A stretch of 64,000 nt of DNA. Source: Plasmopara viticola. Lineage: Eukaryota > Oomycota > Peronosporomycetes > Peronosporales > Peronosporaceae. Where the stretch lies: contig MBPM02000003.1 of NCBI GenBank assembly GCA_001695595.3, positions 434,001 to 498,000 on the forward strand, given 5' to 3'. The notes under the pieces were generated by a model. That model was not told where the DNA came from. It saw nothing but the letters and a program-made list of their open reading frames with translations, and made no database searches. This document shows, piece after piece, positions 13,100 to 24,410 of this stretch. Within the stretch, counting starts at the first letter, position 1; the number at the start of each line of letters is the position of its first letter. Position numbers and translations under genes: made by a program.

Positions 13100-16000
13100 C
13101 TACACCCCAACATGCTGTTAGCACTGTTGCGTTCGCGTGTTGGTGAGACATGTATGCAACAATTGTAGCATCCGCAGCGGCAAGGCTCGTTGTGAGATGA
13201 TCTCGAAGAGCTCAAAGGTTGCGGATATCTCGATATGGAGACTGCTATTTTTTTAGCTTTAACTAACAGACGGACGGACCAGCAGTCCGTCCGACAAAGT
13301 TGCCCCGACATCGGAGATCTCGTGGAACTGTTTAATTGAGTTATCGGTCAACACTAACGGGATCAAGAAGAATGGCCACCTAATGATTGAAAACCTTTTG
13401 TCCATGTATTTCATTTCACGCAATCAAAAATCCATATTTCGTGACTGAGCGCAGTTCAAGTTTCGTCTCGACGCCTCATTCCAGCACAATGTATTCGTAA
13501 GTGACTGCAACAACGCCAGCCAGCATACGACATCTGCACGTAGCGCAGGAGTCGTGACAGTGGTGTGCGTCAATTTTTCAGGTTACACAAGCGCCACATG
13601 TTCTCTATTCCCAGCCGATACTTGGTTGTGCGTTTCGATGTGGCTTGTGCATTGTTGTATGTGCACAACGTATATGCACCAGTAAATTATCAAGAGAAAC
13701 AGCGGTTCTTGTCTCCACCGCGACCTTAGAAGAAGAGGCCAAACATATTGTGATGGGTGACTTCAACATCCCCATGGATCCGACAATGGATGCAAATACT
13801 GTCACCTCGCATTCAGACAACGCACGTTTTTACTATTTGGAATGGCTCGCGACGCTGGGGGTAGTTGATGCATGGCGGGTAAAACATGATAGTGCTCGCG
13901 TTTAAACCGGACCACAGCCACGCAAGAATCGATTGGACTACATTTTCTTATCGGATTGTACGTTTAAAAGCGTATACAAGGATTCCAAGTATGTTGTGCC
14001 TATCCTGCTGAAGATCATCCTGCTCACTCAGGGATCCTCGTCAAACAAGCGCATAGTCGCGGTTATTGGAAATTCTCGGCGTATCCTTTGGAGCACTTGA
14101 TGGTGGTGTAAGCGATCGAGCATGAAGCAACCGAAGTGCTAAATCAACTTCGTGTGTCGTTCGATCCTGGTCGTGTATGAGAAAGTGGAAACAACGCATG
14201 AAGCACAAACTCCGGCAGCTCCAAGCAAATTCGCGTGCAAGCAACACAGCCCTTGTGAATGCGGCACGCAGTGCCCTGGATGCAGCAGCGACGCAATACA
14301 AGCAGCAGTGCGATGTTGCGTCGAAGCAAGGATTCGAGCAAGCTTTGTGCAAGCACCATAATTGCCTCACGCGCTCAAACCAGTACGATTAAGACACGGC
14401 TTTTGATTTTCAAGCACAGCACATGGAGAAGTCAGATCGCTTTTTCTTTCGGTCATTGGATTTCAATGCGTATCGTGTGTCGATCGAAAAAGCTCAGCTA
14501 CCCGATCGTTCTCTGTCCTCAACATCACAAGGCGTTACGCTCCGGCTCATGGGCCATACGAGTTCTGTCCTGGGCGATCCGCTCAGTTCTTATGGGCGTA
14601 CGCCGATCCAGAAACCCATGCTTAAGCGAAATTGCTACATTCGATCGATCGCCGACTCTATGAGGAAGGTAAAGACATGCTCTCAAGTGCTTTAACAGTG
14701 GATGAGTTTGCCGCCTCCAGAAGGCATATGAAACCCAACTCACCTCCTGGTATGGATGGTTTCACGGCCGCGTTCTACCAAGTTGCCCCGATGATCTTCG
14801 GTGAATGTCTATGCATTGTGTCGAACAACTATCTGCAATCGGGTCGCCTCTCTCAGTCGCAACGTCAATCTGCAATTATGCTTTTGTACAAGAAAGGCGA
14901 GCGAACGTGTCCGGGAAATTATCGACCTGTCGCCTTGATCTTTGTCGACTTGAAGGTTCTCTCCAAGACGCTCAGTCTAGACTGCACTTGGTACTCAGTA
15001 AGCTCATCCACTCAAACCAGAAGGCATACGTCAAAGGGCGGTCAATGCATCACCATGTTCGTTTCTTTTTCGACCTGCAGGATCTGGTGACTAGCCTGGA
15101 TGCAGAGGCATATACGGTGTTCCTCGACATTGGAAAGGCATACGATCTTGTGAAGTGGGACTATATGCTCCGTATATAGTCCCACTTCGCAAGATCATAC
15201 TTGAACTTACGGACCGTGGTAGTGCATTTATTGCATGGGTACGTCTCCTCTATACGGACCCAGAAGAAAGGTTCATGATTAATGGCAACATCCTTTCTGT
15301 TCTTCATCCTACTCGCGGAGTGAAGCAAGGATTCAATGTTCGCACCATTGTTTTTTATGGTGATTGAGCCACTTGAAATTCTGCTGCGTGCGCATGAAGA
15401 GTACGGAGTCTGTCTGACCAATTCTGTCACGACCACGGGTGTTTTCTTCGCAGACGACTCGACATTTCTCACCAATTTTATCGCCAACCTTCTCTCCCAT
15501 TTTTAATTGTTCCAAGAATATTGTGCAGGGTCCGAAGCAAAAGTCAAACTTGGGAAGTCGATGGTAATGGTATCAAATCGTTTGGCCACGTGCCCACGGG
15601 TTCCTGGGCTGCGTTCACTTCAACGTGACGAATCTGGAAAGTATTATGGGCTTCCTTTCAGTTAGGAGCCAGTAAAAGCGGCGACGGTGCGTTTTCTGGA
15701 TGAAAGACTATTTAATGGATTTTGCTAGTGGTTCCGACGTGCTCGTACACTGCGTGGGAGATTACTTGTAGCACTTACGATGGTGCTGTCTCGGTTATGG
15801 ACTACACGGTGCATGTTAATGTCCCAGCCCAAACGGTCCGCAGGTGGCAGGCACTTCTGAACAAATTTGTATTGACACGCAGCTATGACCCAGCCAGAAA
15901 ATAAATACTTGATCTCCAAGGGATTTGTGTACCAGCGTTGAGAGGATGGTGGTCTGAAAGTTTCGAACATTGAAGCCCAATTGAAGAAGCGACGCCTCCA

Positions 16001-17276
16001 AATCATGTAACAGTTTATTGATGCTACACAAACGGCCGAGCGGAACTGGACTACACCTGGCGTGGTGTTGGCATCAAGTCAAGAGGACGGTGATGCACAG
16101 CGATCTACTAATACCGACCAGTGCGCACACCTGTCACAACAACAAGTTTGGTTGCATGCCGACCGCCAGCTCAAGTATATGAAATGAACCTGTTCGCCCG
16201 AGGTGGATCCCGGCTACAAATAGATTGCTATGATTTTAGAGCCCGACCGAAGCTGTCGGATGCATGTGCCGCGCCGATTCCGTTTCCGCTGCTTGTTCGA
16301 CTTCTTTTGTGCGGGTAGTACGTGGTCCAGCTCTAGTATGTTTGTCGAGGCATTTATTGATTGCACTCTGCTGTCGACGCCACGCAACACGCAGTCTGTG
16401 ATGTTGAAGAGACTCTACCGTGGGCTTACGCAACTGTTTGAGCGGGTGAATCCGTAGCGTAAACGACCTGAAAGTGTTGGCAGTACGACACTACTGTATT
16501 GTGGCATTGCGACGTCCACGTGATCGTTCTACCTCCCCGCCATCCCAAAGAGGCTACTTCTTAGTCTGGTTCCGTCGGCCACGCAACAACACAAGCCCCA
16601 CCCAGTAATTTAGCACTCTTCCGAACAAACAAATGGTACTTCACTTGTTGCGTGGGTTGTACGTCGGCACAAACGCCTTCACCGTCTCCTGTTACCGATA
16701 TTTGAAGACCCACAATTCCGTGTGGCTTACCAGTTGCTCCCTGTACACTCCCGCTCCTGGTTCTTACAGAGCACCAATCCTGAGATCGTCTATTGTGTGC
16801 GCGATAATTGTGCGGCAGGGTACGCTTCGTCACTTGTTTTCTGAGTGTACGCTTTCCCGTCGGCTATAGTCGTTGTTGCAACCCGCATGGATGTGATTCT
16901 TCGAATCGCATCCAGCATGGAGGGATTTCGCGACCGACAACCCCCCCCAGTGCGCCCCGACTGGGTAGTACCCAAGACTGTGGTGTATGACATCTGGGGT
17001 GTACTATGTGCAGTGACGCTGCCTTTCATATGGACCGACCGCAATCGTTGTCTCTTCGATGGCCGCCTACCTACACCAGCAGTCACAGCGTTTGCGGTGA
17101 TTCTCACGACGTTCGGTGCACACGTGCGCTACTTCCGCCGGAGAGTCCATACAGGCGAAGACGAAATTGTCTCACTCAACGCAGCACTAAACTATATAAA
17201 GAGTGCACGTAACATGGTTTCGTTTATGAAAGCGCATGGTTCACTGTTTGTGGTCCGCCACAAGCGTGCGGTATGA
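13100..17276 (+). pseudogene. LINE ORF2 remnant: AP-type endonuclease and reverse transcriptase
   Basis: Endonuclease: MGDFNIPMDPTMD (about 13752-13790) and, in another frame, RLDYIFLSD (about 13931-13957). Reverse transcriptase: PNSPPGMDGFTAAFYQ (about 14734-14780), NYRPVALI (about 14920), AYDLVKWDYM (about 15139-15168), GNILSVLHPTRGVKQG (about 15283-15330) and the catalytic FADD at 15447-15458. C-terminal parts: the HVNVPAQTVRRWQALLNKFV region near 15810-15870, then 16845-17276. At least six frameshifts or stops separate these blocks, so the gene is dead. The start (about 13100) is uncertain. Confidence 0.85.
15139..15201. repeat. Long palindrome in the LINE reverse transcriptase
   Basis: Perfect 14-nt arms (15153-15166 and 15174-15187) surround a 7-nt loop GCTCCGT. 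The arms continue outward with about two mismatches to about 28 nt each. The palindrome falls right after the conserved AYDLVKWDYM motif and introduces a stop (TAG at 15177-15179). Confidence 0.9.
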
Positions 17277-17290
17277 CAATGACGTATGGA

Positions 17291-18132
17291 ATATGAAAAA
17301 AACAAAAGCTTCGTTGCTCGCACTACCGCATACTACCGCCCCGAATTTGAAACACTTACAAACCTGGACCCTCACGACAATTCAAAATATCTATTTGTTG
17401 TAGGCATGTGTATTGAAGTCTTTAGATAATGCATTTGAAGAAGTCACCTGTCTAGTTGTCATAATAATGACACCTTTAACTTACCCCCTAAAACAATACT
17501 TCGTCAGACCAAAATTTATTGCTCAACTTTAAGTGTGAGTCCGCCATCGTGTATTGGCTACCCGAGGTTTTTGATTTCCTTGCTTTTCAGGTTTTGTCCG
17601 GCTCTAGAAGTGCTAGAATCATAAAAGATAATTTCTCTGGCTGAAAATGAACATACAGGTGAAAGGGTCCACTTTGGGCAGCGACGCAGAGTAAATCATG
17701 CGTAGAATGGAAAGTAGAAATGGTGGTTTCTTGAGTCTTTAGATGCTCATCTTTCGGCAGCGCGGCCTTTGCATAAATATGCATATTTGGGCAGGTTTCG
17801 CTTTGCGCATCCATTTGCGCATCGGTACAACACCTCTGGTGCCAAATCAGACATTGTTTTAATGCTAAAAAGTAAGTCGTCGAATTATGACGAAATTAAA
17901 AAGTCGTTTGCTCGTGATGATAGGACGATCGCTACGTGGGCGGTGTCAATAAAGCATCTCGCTTTAATTGGTACACAGCTTTAGTTTTTGAGCAAAAATC
18001 GAACGCCCGTCGGAATCCTTGTAATACCTTTCAAGATTTTGCAGTATAGGCCTCGGCAAGAGCCACGAATACTTTCAAAAGGAGCAGCAAAAGAACCATT
18101 AGTCGTATAATGCTCAGAATTTCATGCGTTGT
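17291..18132. other. Intergenic region between LINE and SAP30BP-like gene
   Basis: No gene seen. Short ORFs (minus 17587-17814, plus 17769-17984) show no recognisable motif. The 3' untranslated region of the minus-strand gene that ends at 18133 must lie here. Confidence 0.5.
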
Positions 18133-18756
18133 TCATGGATTAGACGATAGAAATTGAAGCTTGCGAAAATCGCCATCCCGTTGCTGCTGGAGTTGACGCT
18201 GCGCTCGAGCATCGGCTCGCTTTTTTTGCTCTAGTGCCAGTGCGTCGGCAAACTCATGCAATGGCAGGCCATGGGGATCAAATACGTCAGGAGAAAAGTT
18301 TGAATGCAGCTGGTCGATGCCAAAGTATTCAACCACTTTCTCAAGAATGTACGGATTGCGCACTTCCTTCTTATCTTGCAGCGTCGTCTGAAAATCTTTG
18401 CCACGATCTTGCTGCAATCGCAGAAATCGCACGACGCGTTGCTGTGCCTCACTAGCATCATTTGGAGTGACTGCTGGTGGGACACCAGCACGAGAGAGCA
18501 GCATTTCATCATCTTCGTCATTCGTAGACGCAGCTAAGTCAGTGGTGACATCGGGCTTTACTGGAATACTCGCCTTGGCATCTACACATCTGAAGCTTTG
18601 CGCATCATTTGGACTCGACACAGATTTGGCAAGTGCACATTTATTTGCACTTTGAGTAGAAGAAACAGCAACAATGACCGACGGGCTGGGAGGACGTGAA
18701 GCAGGGCCTTCCTCTTCGTCCGACGATGAACCGTACGCAAGCCCAAGTGAGTTCAT
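18133..18756 (-). CDS. SAP30BP/HCNGP-like transcriptional regulator
   Basis: The protein is about 207 residues. It starts with MNSLGLAYGSSSDEEE, a short acidic-serine start like that of SAP30-binding proteins, followed by a low-complexity Ser/Pro/Asp region. The C-terminal half contains the HCNGP-family block: a helix with KKEVRNPYILEKVVEYFGID, then FSPDVFDPHG and a lysine-rich helix. Family members act in the nucleus and are linked to transcriptional repression and pre-mRNA splicing. The ATG at 18756 was preferred over one at 18816, because the extra 20 residues are hydrophobic and read back through the start of the divergent neighbour. No intron is needed. Start codons of the two divergent genes are 53 bp apart. 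Confidence 0.8.
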   Translation of the reverse strand: MNSLGLAYGSSSDEEEGPASRPPSPSVIVAVSSTQSANKCALAKSVSSPNDAQSFRCVDAKASIPVKPDVTTDLAASTNDEDDEMLLSRAGVPPAVTPNDASEAQQRVVRFLRLQQDRGKDFQTTLQDKKEVRNPYILEKVVEYFGIDQLHSNFSPDVFDPHGLPLHEFADALALEQKKRADARAQRQLQQQRDGDFRKLQFLSSNP

Positions 18757-18767
18757 TGTGATTTGCG
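18751..18767 (+). promoter_or_regulatory. Probable oomycete Inr/FPR core promoter for the SAP-RCC1 gene
   Basis: GTTCATTGTGATTTGCG resembles the oomycete initiator plus flanking promoter region (consensus about GCTCATTYYNCAWTTT). It lies 43 bp upstream of the ATG at 18810 on the plus strand. It overlaps the start codon of the divergent minus-strand gene (ATG at 18754-18756). Confidence 0.4.
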
Positions 18768-18809
18768 TGAACCACACAAAAAAGCTCGAAACGACGCAAA
18801 GCGGCCTTG

Positions 18810-20990
18810 ATGGCACTCAACCCGCTCGAACGAGCACGCAAACAGCGTGCCAAGAAGCTATTGGGTGCTCTGCAAGATGATTTATACGCTCAAATGAATC
18901 TGGAAAAGGATGAGTCGAGACATAAAGGAGCAAATGTTGAAGATAGTGAGCGAAAGGCTCAAATCGCTCGGCTTTTAGACTCACACGAGCGCGAGCGGAT
19001 CTGGACCCACGAGCTAGCACCTTTGTACAAGGTTAGGTGTATCATTTTACTTTTGGAGCAAGCGCATCATTGTTTTCACGCAGGGTACGGAGGTTTGCGG
19101 CTTGCCGAAGACGCGCGAATTTTGGCGTGAAGTTGACGTGTCTTTGTGGCGCAAGGATGAGTTAGACGCAGCATGTACACTCTTAGGTCTTCCTACCAGT
19201 GGCAAAAAGATGGAGCTGATTACTCGTATTCAAGACTGGGTGCATGAGCCCGAAATTCTTGCTCGATTGCAACACCAGCGCTCACTTGAACTACAGCACG
19301 AAGCGATTTTAGGTCCGCATCAGCGCACATGTTGTCTTTTTAGTATCCGCTAACGACTTATGCTACTTCTTACTGACCAAAGCTTCCGGCCGAGTGTTTG
19401 CTTTTGGATCCAACTCTAACGGCGAGCTTGGTCTGGGCCACCGTCGCGCTTGTGAAATACCTACCGAACTAGAAAGCTTTCGTGGAGCACACGTCACAAA
19501 CGTATACTCTGTAAGAGGTCAAAGCGCTTACGTCATGAGATTTTTGTCATCCTGTTTCGATTAATTAACAAAATGCAGGGCTTTGACGCGAATTTTGCGT
19601 TCGCTCGCACCAGGGATGGACAAGTGTTTGCATGGGGTGGTGGTGGACGTGCCTTATTTGATTCGGTCAGTGCAGATAACAGGACCGGTCAGCCAGAGTT
19701 ACAAGAGCGTGGAGAAGAAGGGAGGAAGCACGATTGGAAGGAGTCTGGCCGAAGTAGTGATGTCGGCTCATGCTTTCTGCTTCCACGAAGGGTCGAGAGT
19801 TTGTCGAGCAAAGAACTAGTGACGTTTGCTTGCGGTCGTACTGGCGGACACATTGCTATGACGAGTGGGAAGGGCGAATGTTTTACGTGGGGGAGAGGAG
19901 TGTATGGTGAGTTGGGGACAGCTACCGTTTGGAAAGATGGGGACGAAGCCATGGCGAAGGAGCCAGTCCACGTGAAAGCTTTAAATTATGCGCATATAGT
20001 TGCTGTGAGTGTGGGCAACATACATACCGCGGCAATCACTGACACAGGAAAGTTGTATACCTGGGGTAGCTGTTGGAGTGGCCAGCTTGGCTTAGGAGAA
20101 AGGAAGCGAATTGGGGTGACAGATAGACGATTGCAATACTGCTTCACGACCCCAACAGTTGTTGAAGCTCTTGAGAAGAAACGAATCACGCGGGTTTCGT
20201 GTGGAGCTGTACATACTGGAGTAGTATCGGCTGATGGTCAGCTGTTTACGTTTGGCTGTGGTGACGGTGGGCGGCTTGGACTTGGCAACAACAAGGATGC
20301 TTTACAACCAGAATTGGTAACCGCTTTGATAAACCATGTTGTACTGGACACGTGCTGCGGCAATTGGCACACACTGTGCATTGCACAAGAACGAGAGAAA
20401 ACAACTCTTTCAAAGGCACGATCGAGCAATTTAAGGGTCTCCACAGCAACCAATGATGTCAGCGCTGGATATGTATACGCCTTCGGAAGCGGATTACACG
20501 GACAGGTAGTCCAGTTAATTTGCTGACAAGTTAGAGAAAATTTATAACAACGCCGTTTTTTTTTACTTTGTTCAGCTCGGTCTAGGCAAACAGAAGTACG
20601 CGGCGTTTCCAAGTAAGTTTTCTATCCCAACTTTTAAAAAAGTTCATGTAATTTGAAGGTACTCATTACACCTTCTTGATAGCCTGTCTGCCAGCACTTC
20701 GTCTTTACAATGTACGCTTTAGTGCCATTGCTACATCGTCTCACCACAGCTGCGCCGTCGCTGACGATGGAAATTTATACACGTGGGGTCGAAATCTCCG
20801 CGGTTGTCTAGGACGAATACCCCCTGACGTAGACGCAACAGAATTTGCCGAACCTGGGGTTGTTGACCATAGCAATTTTCGTACTTTTGGCGTGGGACCA
20901 ATAGTTTCGGTTGCAGTGGGGCACCGCTTCACGCTCATCGCCACGGGTCCATTTGAGGCTTGCAAAGAGCAGTCAATGGCGCACATTTAA
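18810..20990 (+). CDS. SAP-domain plus RCC1 seven-repeat protein
   Basis: Six exons fit: 18810-19031, 19084-19312, 19344-19510, 19579-20505, 20576-20612 and 20659-20990. All introns are GT-AG and the total is 638 codons, divisible by three. The N-terminus (MALNPLERARKQRAKK) is basic and helical. A SAP-type DNA/RNA-binding helix pair follows in exon 2 (WRKDELDAACTLLGLPTSGK, then LITRIQDWV). Seven RCC1 motifs follow, for example GRVFAFGSNSNGELGLGH, GKLYTWGSCWSGQLGLGE, GQLFTFGCGDGGRLGLGN and GNLYTWGRNLRGCLG, enough for a closed seven-bladed propeller. The third intron-exon border needs a 31-nt intron, shorter than usual; a frameshift there is the alternative. RCC1 propellers bind chromatin, Ran or other partners; with a SAP domain a nuclear role is likely, but the specific job is unknown. 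Confidence 0.75.
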
Positions 20991-21529
20991 CTGCAAAACA
21001 CCATTGGCGTTGATATTTTAACGAAAACCGAGTCCTTATTGCGTCGGGCGTATTTCGTGCTTGCTCTGCCATTATGGTTATTCGTCTTTCCTACAATTGC
21101 TAGTAAGAGAAGAAGAATTCATCAAATATTCAATGTAAAAAGGAATAGAGATGTCGATATCTGTTTCATTTACAGAAGCATCTCATTAAGATTTCATACC
21201 ACATATATATTATAAATGATCATGTTCGTGATAATTATTGCCACTTGCGTACCTGTACAATGATTACAAGGCAATGCAGCAGTTTTAAGTCCACCGTTAC
21301 TTCCACGTCGATAGCGTGACAATGTGCTTGATCGATTTAGTTGTCTGTTTGCGGTATCCCACCAATAGGGTACCCATGCTCGCGTTCATTATAACCGATA
21401 ATCGCGCATTCACTCGTAACATATACGAGACTAACAACGTATAAGGTGTAAGAAAAACCATTTTATTTTGTGTAAAAGTTATATAAATTGTTTTTTCTAA
21501 TCATATAATGTTTACAATACGCCATTTCT
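20991..21529. other. Intergenic, no gene seen
   Basis: Includes the 3' end of the RCC1-repeat gene transcript. AT-rich, with no ORF or structured element recognised. Confidence 0.5.
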
Positions 21530-22600
21530 CGGTGATAATCCCCTTCGAGCATAAAGGCTCAATCAAACCGACTTGGACATTCATTTAACAGTCACAAATT
21601 TGAATGATTAGATGCGGTTAAATTGACAAGTTAGTGCATATAAACAAATGAAATTTGAAAGACGCCACCAATGGCAACGCTTGTCGCTGTGACGCGTTAT
21701 ATGTCGTTTAATAACCAAAAAAATGGAATCCGAGAGGGATGGGCTACTAAACAATAAAATCGAAAACAAAATTGGGATGCCCTAGCAATAAAAAAACTCA
21801 GGGGTGGTGCTATTAAAGATGAAAGTCCTATTGGAGATATAGATTTATCCTCCGTTTTAGACTACGGTGTTTTGGATCAGCGTTACAGGCGGCGTGTATA
21901 ACGCCGTGGCACAGAGACCCTGAAAGATCCCATGAATCCGAGTACTTTTTAATTAAAATAAGTACTCAGGTGTGGTGAACAGAGATTAACTAGTAAAATC
22001 TCGAGTTTAGCACGACATTGGCCTCGTATCGGGCACAAAAGGATACGTTACTAGGTAATAGCTTCTTCACGAGAGTAGTGAGAGCTTAGAGATGTTATTT
22101 TGCGGGAAAAGCGAATGACATAGTGCGGGGGTCAAAATTTTCGTACTTTCTCCACCAGCCTTCGGTATGCGGATACCAAACATACAATGACGACTGGTCC
22201 ATGCTCATAATAAGCTGAACAGTGCGGCAATACCTGCACAAGCACCCATGCAAAATGGTAAGGCGCTGCTTTACATTATTTCATTCAATTTAGGAGATGG
22301 CTACTCACGAATCAATTTTGAGAGTCGGACGAATTCCTCACGACGATAAGTGTTCCTAGCGGCATGCTATGGTAGTAGAAAGTGAGGCTACAAGGGATAT
22401 TTAGCGCACCAGCAAAGTTCACTAGTCTGGTCGCACAATCGTTTCGATCATAATGGGCTTACGCCCAGACTTTTTTTGCCGATGTAATCGTTCATGGGTG
22501 CTTAAAAGATAATCAGCTAGCTTTGAAGGGCCGTTTGGGTAGCCCTAGGCTTTGTTTAAGTTGATGAGAGTCAATGATACCGACAAATATGCATTCGCGG
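21530..22600 (-). repeat. Old interspersed repeat block, copy 2 (inverted relative of 3660-4960)
   Basis: Read on the minus strand, the order of segments matches copy 1: the CTAGCTGATTATC block (about 22515), the block near 22330 with CGTCGTGAGGAA, the GGTGCTTGTGCA block (about 22230), the block near 22100-22000, the AACGCTTGTCGCTGTGACGC region (about 21676) and a final AAATTTG-rich part. Copy 2 lacks about 300 bp. Non-coding. Confidence 0.6.
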
Positions 22601-24400
22601 CAGGGAAGGTTTGAAAAACTTTTTTTGTGGAAAGCTTTGGAGTGCAAGCAGACCAAGATGGCCTAAGGGATAGCGGTCCTATGAAGGTATTTTCTGGCAA
22701 ATTCTCGCTAAAGTGCTCATTTTCTTATGTGGTAAGATGTTGGTCCCTGGGTCCTTCTCGTTGACCATTTATACTTCTCCTTCGACCTTGGTTAGTCCGC
22801 TGATATATCGTTGATAAAGCAACTTTTCAATCGCAAAAATACAAGCGCTGTCGAGCGACTCTTCATCAAGGTAGCACGGCGAGTGGTGGCAAATAAAGAA
22901 GAGCCCAAAGCTTTACACTGCTCACCTAAAAGCTCTATATTGCGTATCTTGGCTGCCGTAGCAGAGAAGCTGTTAAAGCTGAGGCTCCAAAATTATAAAA
23001 ATGAAGCACTTTTGCTAAAAAATAGCCTTTTCAAGCATCCTTTTCGAGCACTTTCACCTTAAGTGAACTTTGAGCTCGTCATTCGATCAGTGTAGTAATA
23101 AAACACTCGTCGCAAGTCGAATTAGCACTTTTAGTTCTTTGGTCTTATCGATGAGTTAGTGCGACGACAGATAAATTTCTGCTATGAGACTAGAGTTTAA
23201 ATGTGATTTGTCGACAGGTACAGTAAGCTGCACGAACTTATGACAGGGTTCGACATAATGTGATCTCTTAAGCTTTTTGACGAGTGCCCCGAGCTGACTG
23301 TCATTAATAGGTCTATAAACAACCGGAAAAATTGATTGTTGCCGCTTAACTTTTGAGTTTTAGCATACGACAACCATAAAGCTACAGCAGAAGGATCGCT
23401 GACAGTGTTTGGTTTCTACTACACGCCAGCAAATAAGTTTTTTTTATGAAGAGCCGGGTCCTCGACTATTTGAATGAGAGTGATACGCAAATGCTTACGA
23501 TCTTGGGATTCAACGAAACTTCCGTCCAGCTAAAAGTTGAAGTCCGTAAGGGCGCTAATTTCATAAGTGGCACCGCGTCATAGATCTGCGAGTTCTTAAG
23601 CTCTGCTGCACGTCCCCCGCAGCAACAGCTTGAACTTAAAGCAAGCAAATTAGCCTCAGAGCGAATATGTTCAAACTCTGACTCAATGACTTAACTTTTG
23701 ACCTCGCTTGCGGTTGTTTCAATTAAGCAATAAAACGTACCAATAGAGCTTATGATGGTGCTGGTGACAAACTTCTGTGTGATCCTCTCGGAACACATTT
23801 TCGTGAGATCCTACTTCAAGGTCCCGTTTGATTGCTCAATTTTACTCAAGGTTGTGTGTGAACTCGCTTTTAATAACGCTTGTCAGGATATTAATTGTTC
23901 AAAGGTGAACAAAATATTTAAAAGCTGCCAACACAGTTGCTGTCATCCTTTTTGACAGGGAATTTGCGTACCTTATCCTTGTGTTGATGTTGATAGTGGT
24001 CAAAATTGGTCTGTTTTTCTACAACATGTGATTCATTTGCCATGGGTCGGAATATTTTTGAAGCCACTTCATCGATACGTTTTATTCGTAAATTTGCCGG
24101 TCTGATAAGAGATTTTAGTATCTAACTTTTATCTTTCCAGAACTCTACTTGAATGCCGATGAAATCGGTTTCGGATCATAGTAGAGTCTTTTAGCGGATT
24201 TTGAAAGCACGTGGTCCTAGATTTAAAAGGGAAAACAAACATCAGCTCAATATGCCCCCTTAGACGTTTAGTGGAATCATTGAAATACTAACCGACAATA
24301 CCTGGTGCTTATCACAATAGTGATTGAGGGCTATTTTGATGTGAGATGAGACAACGATCGATATAGTTTTTTTTGATAATCTTACATTTTTGTTTGTACC
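22601..24400. other. Decayed repeat DNA including a relative of 5340-5640
   Basis: 23410-23660 aligns with 5340-5640 in the same orientation. The rest holds only short open stretches (plus 22811-23062; plus 23752-23955) with no motif I can name. Confidence 0.45.
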
Positions 24401-24410
24401 CCAAAGCGTA

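Larger units (their letters stand above)
10450..17290 (+). mobile_element. LINE (non-LTR retrotransposon) of oomycete L1/Tx1-like type, inactive
   Basis: About 6.8 kb in one orientation carries in order an ORF1-like region, an endonuclease/exonuclease/phosphatase-type endonuclease, a reverse transcriptase and a C-terminal region with a cysteine/histidine segment. This is the order of an apurinic-endonuclease LINE. The whole is G+C richer than the flanks. Every coding part has stops or frame changes, so it cannot act by itself. Ends are approximate: no poly-A tail or target-site duplication could be fixed. Confidence 0.85.
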
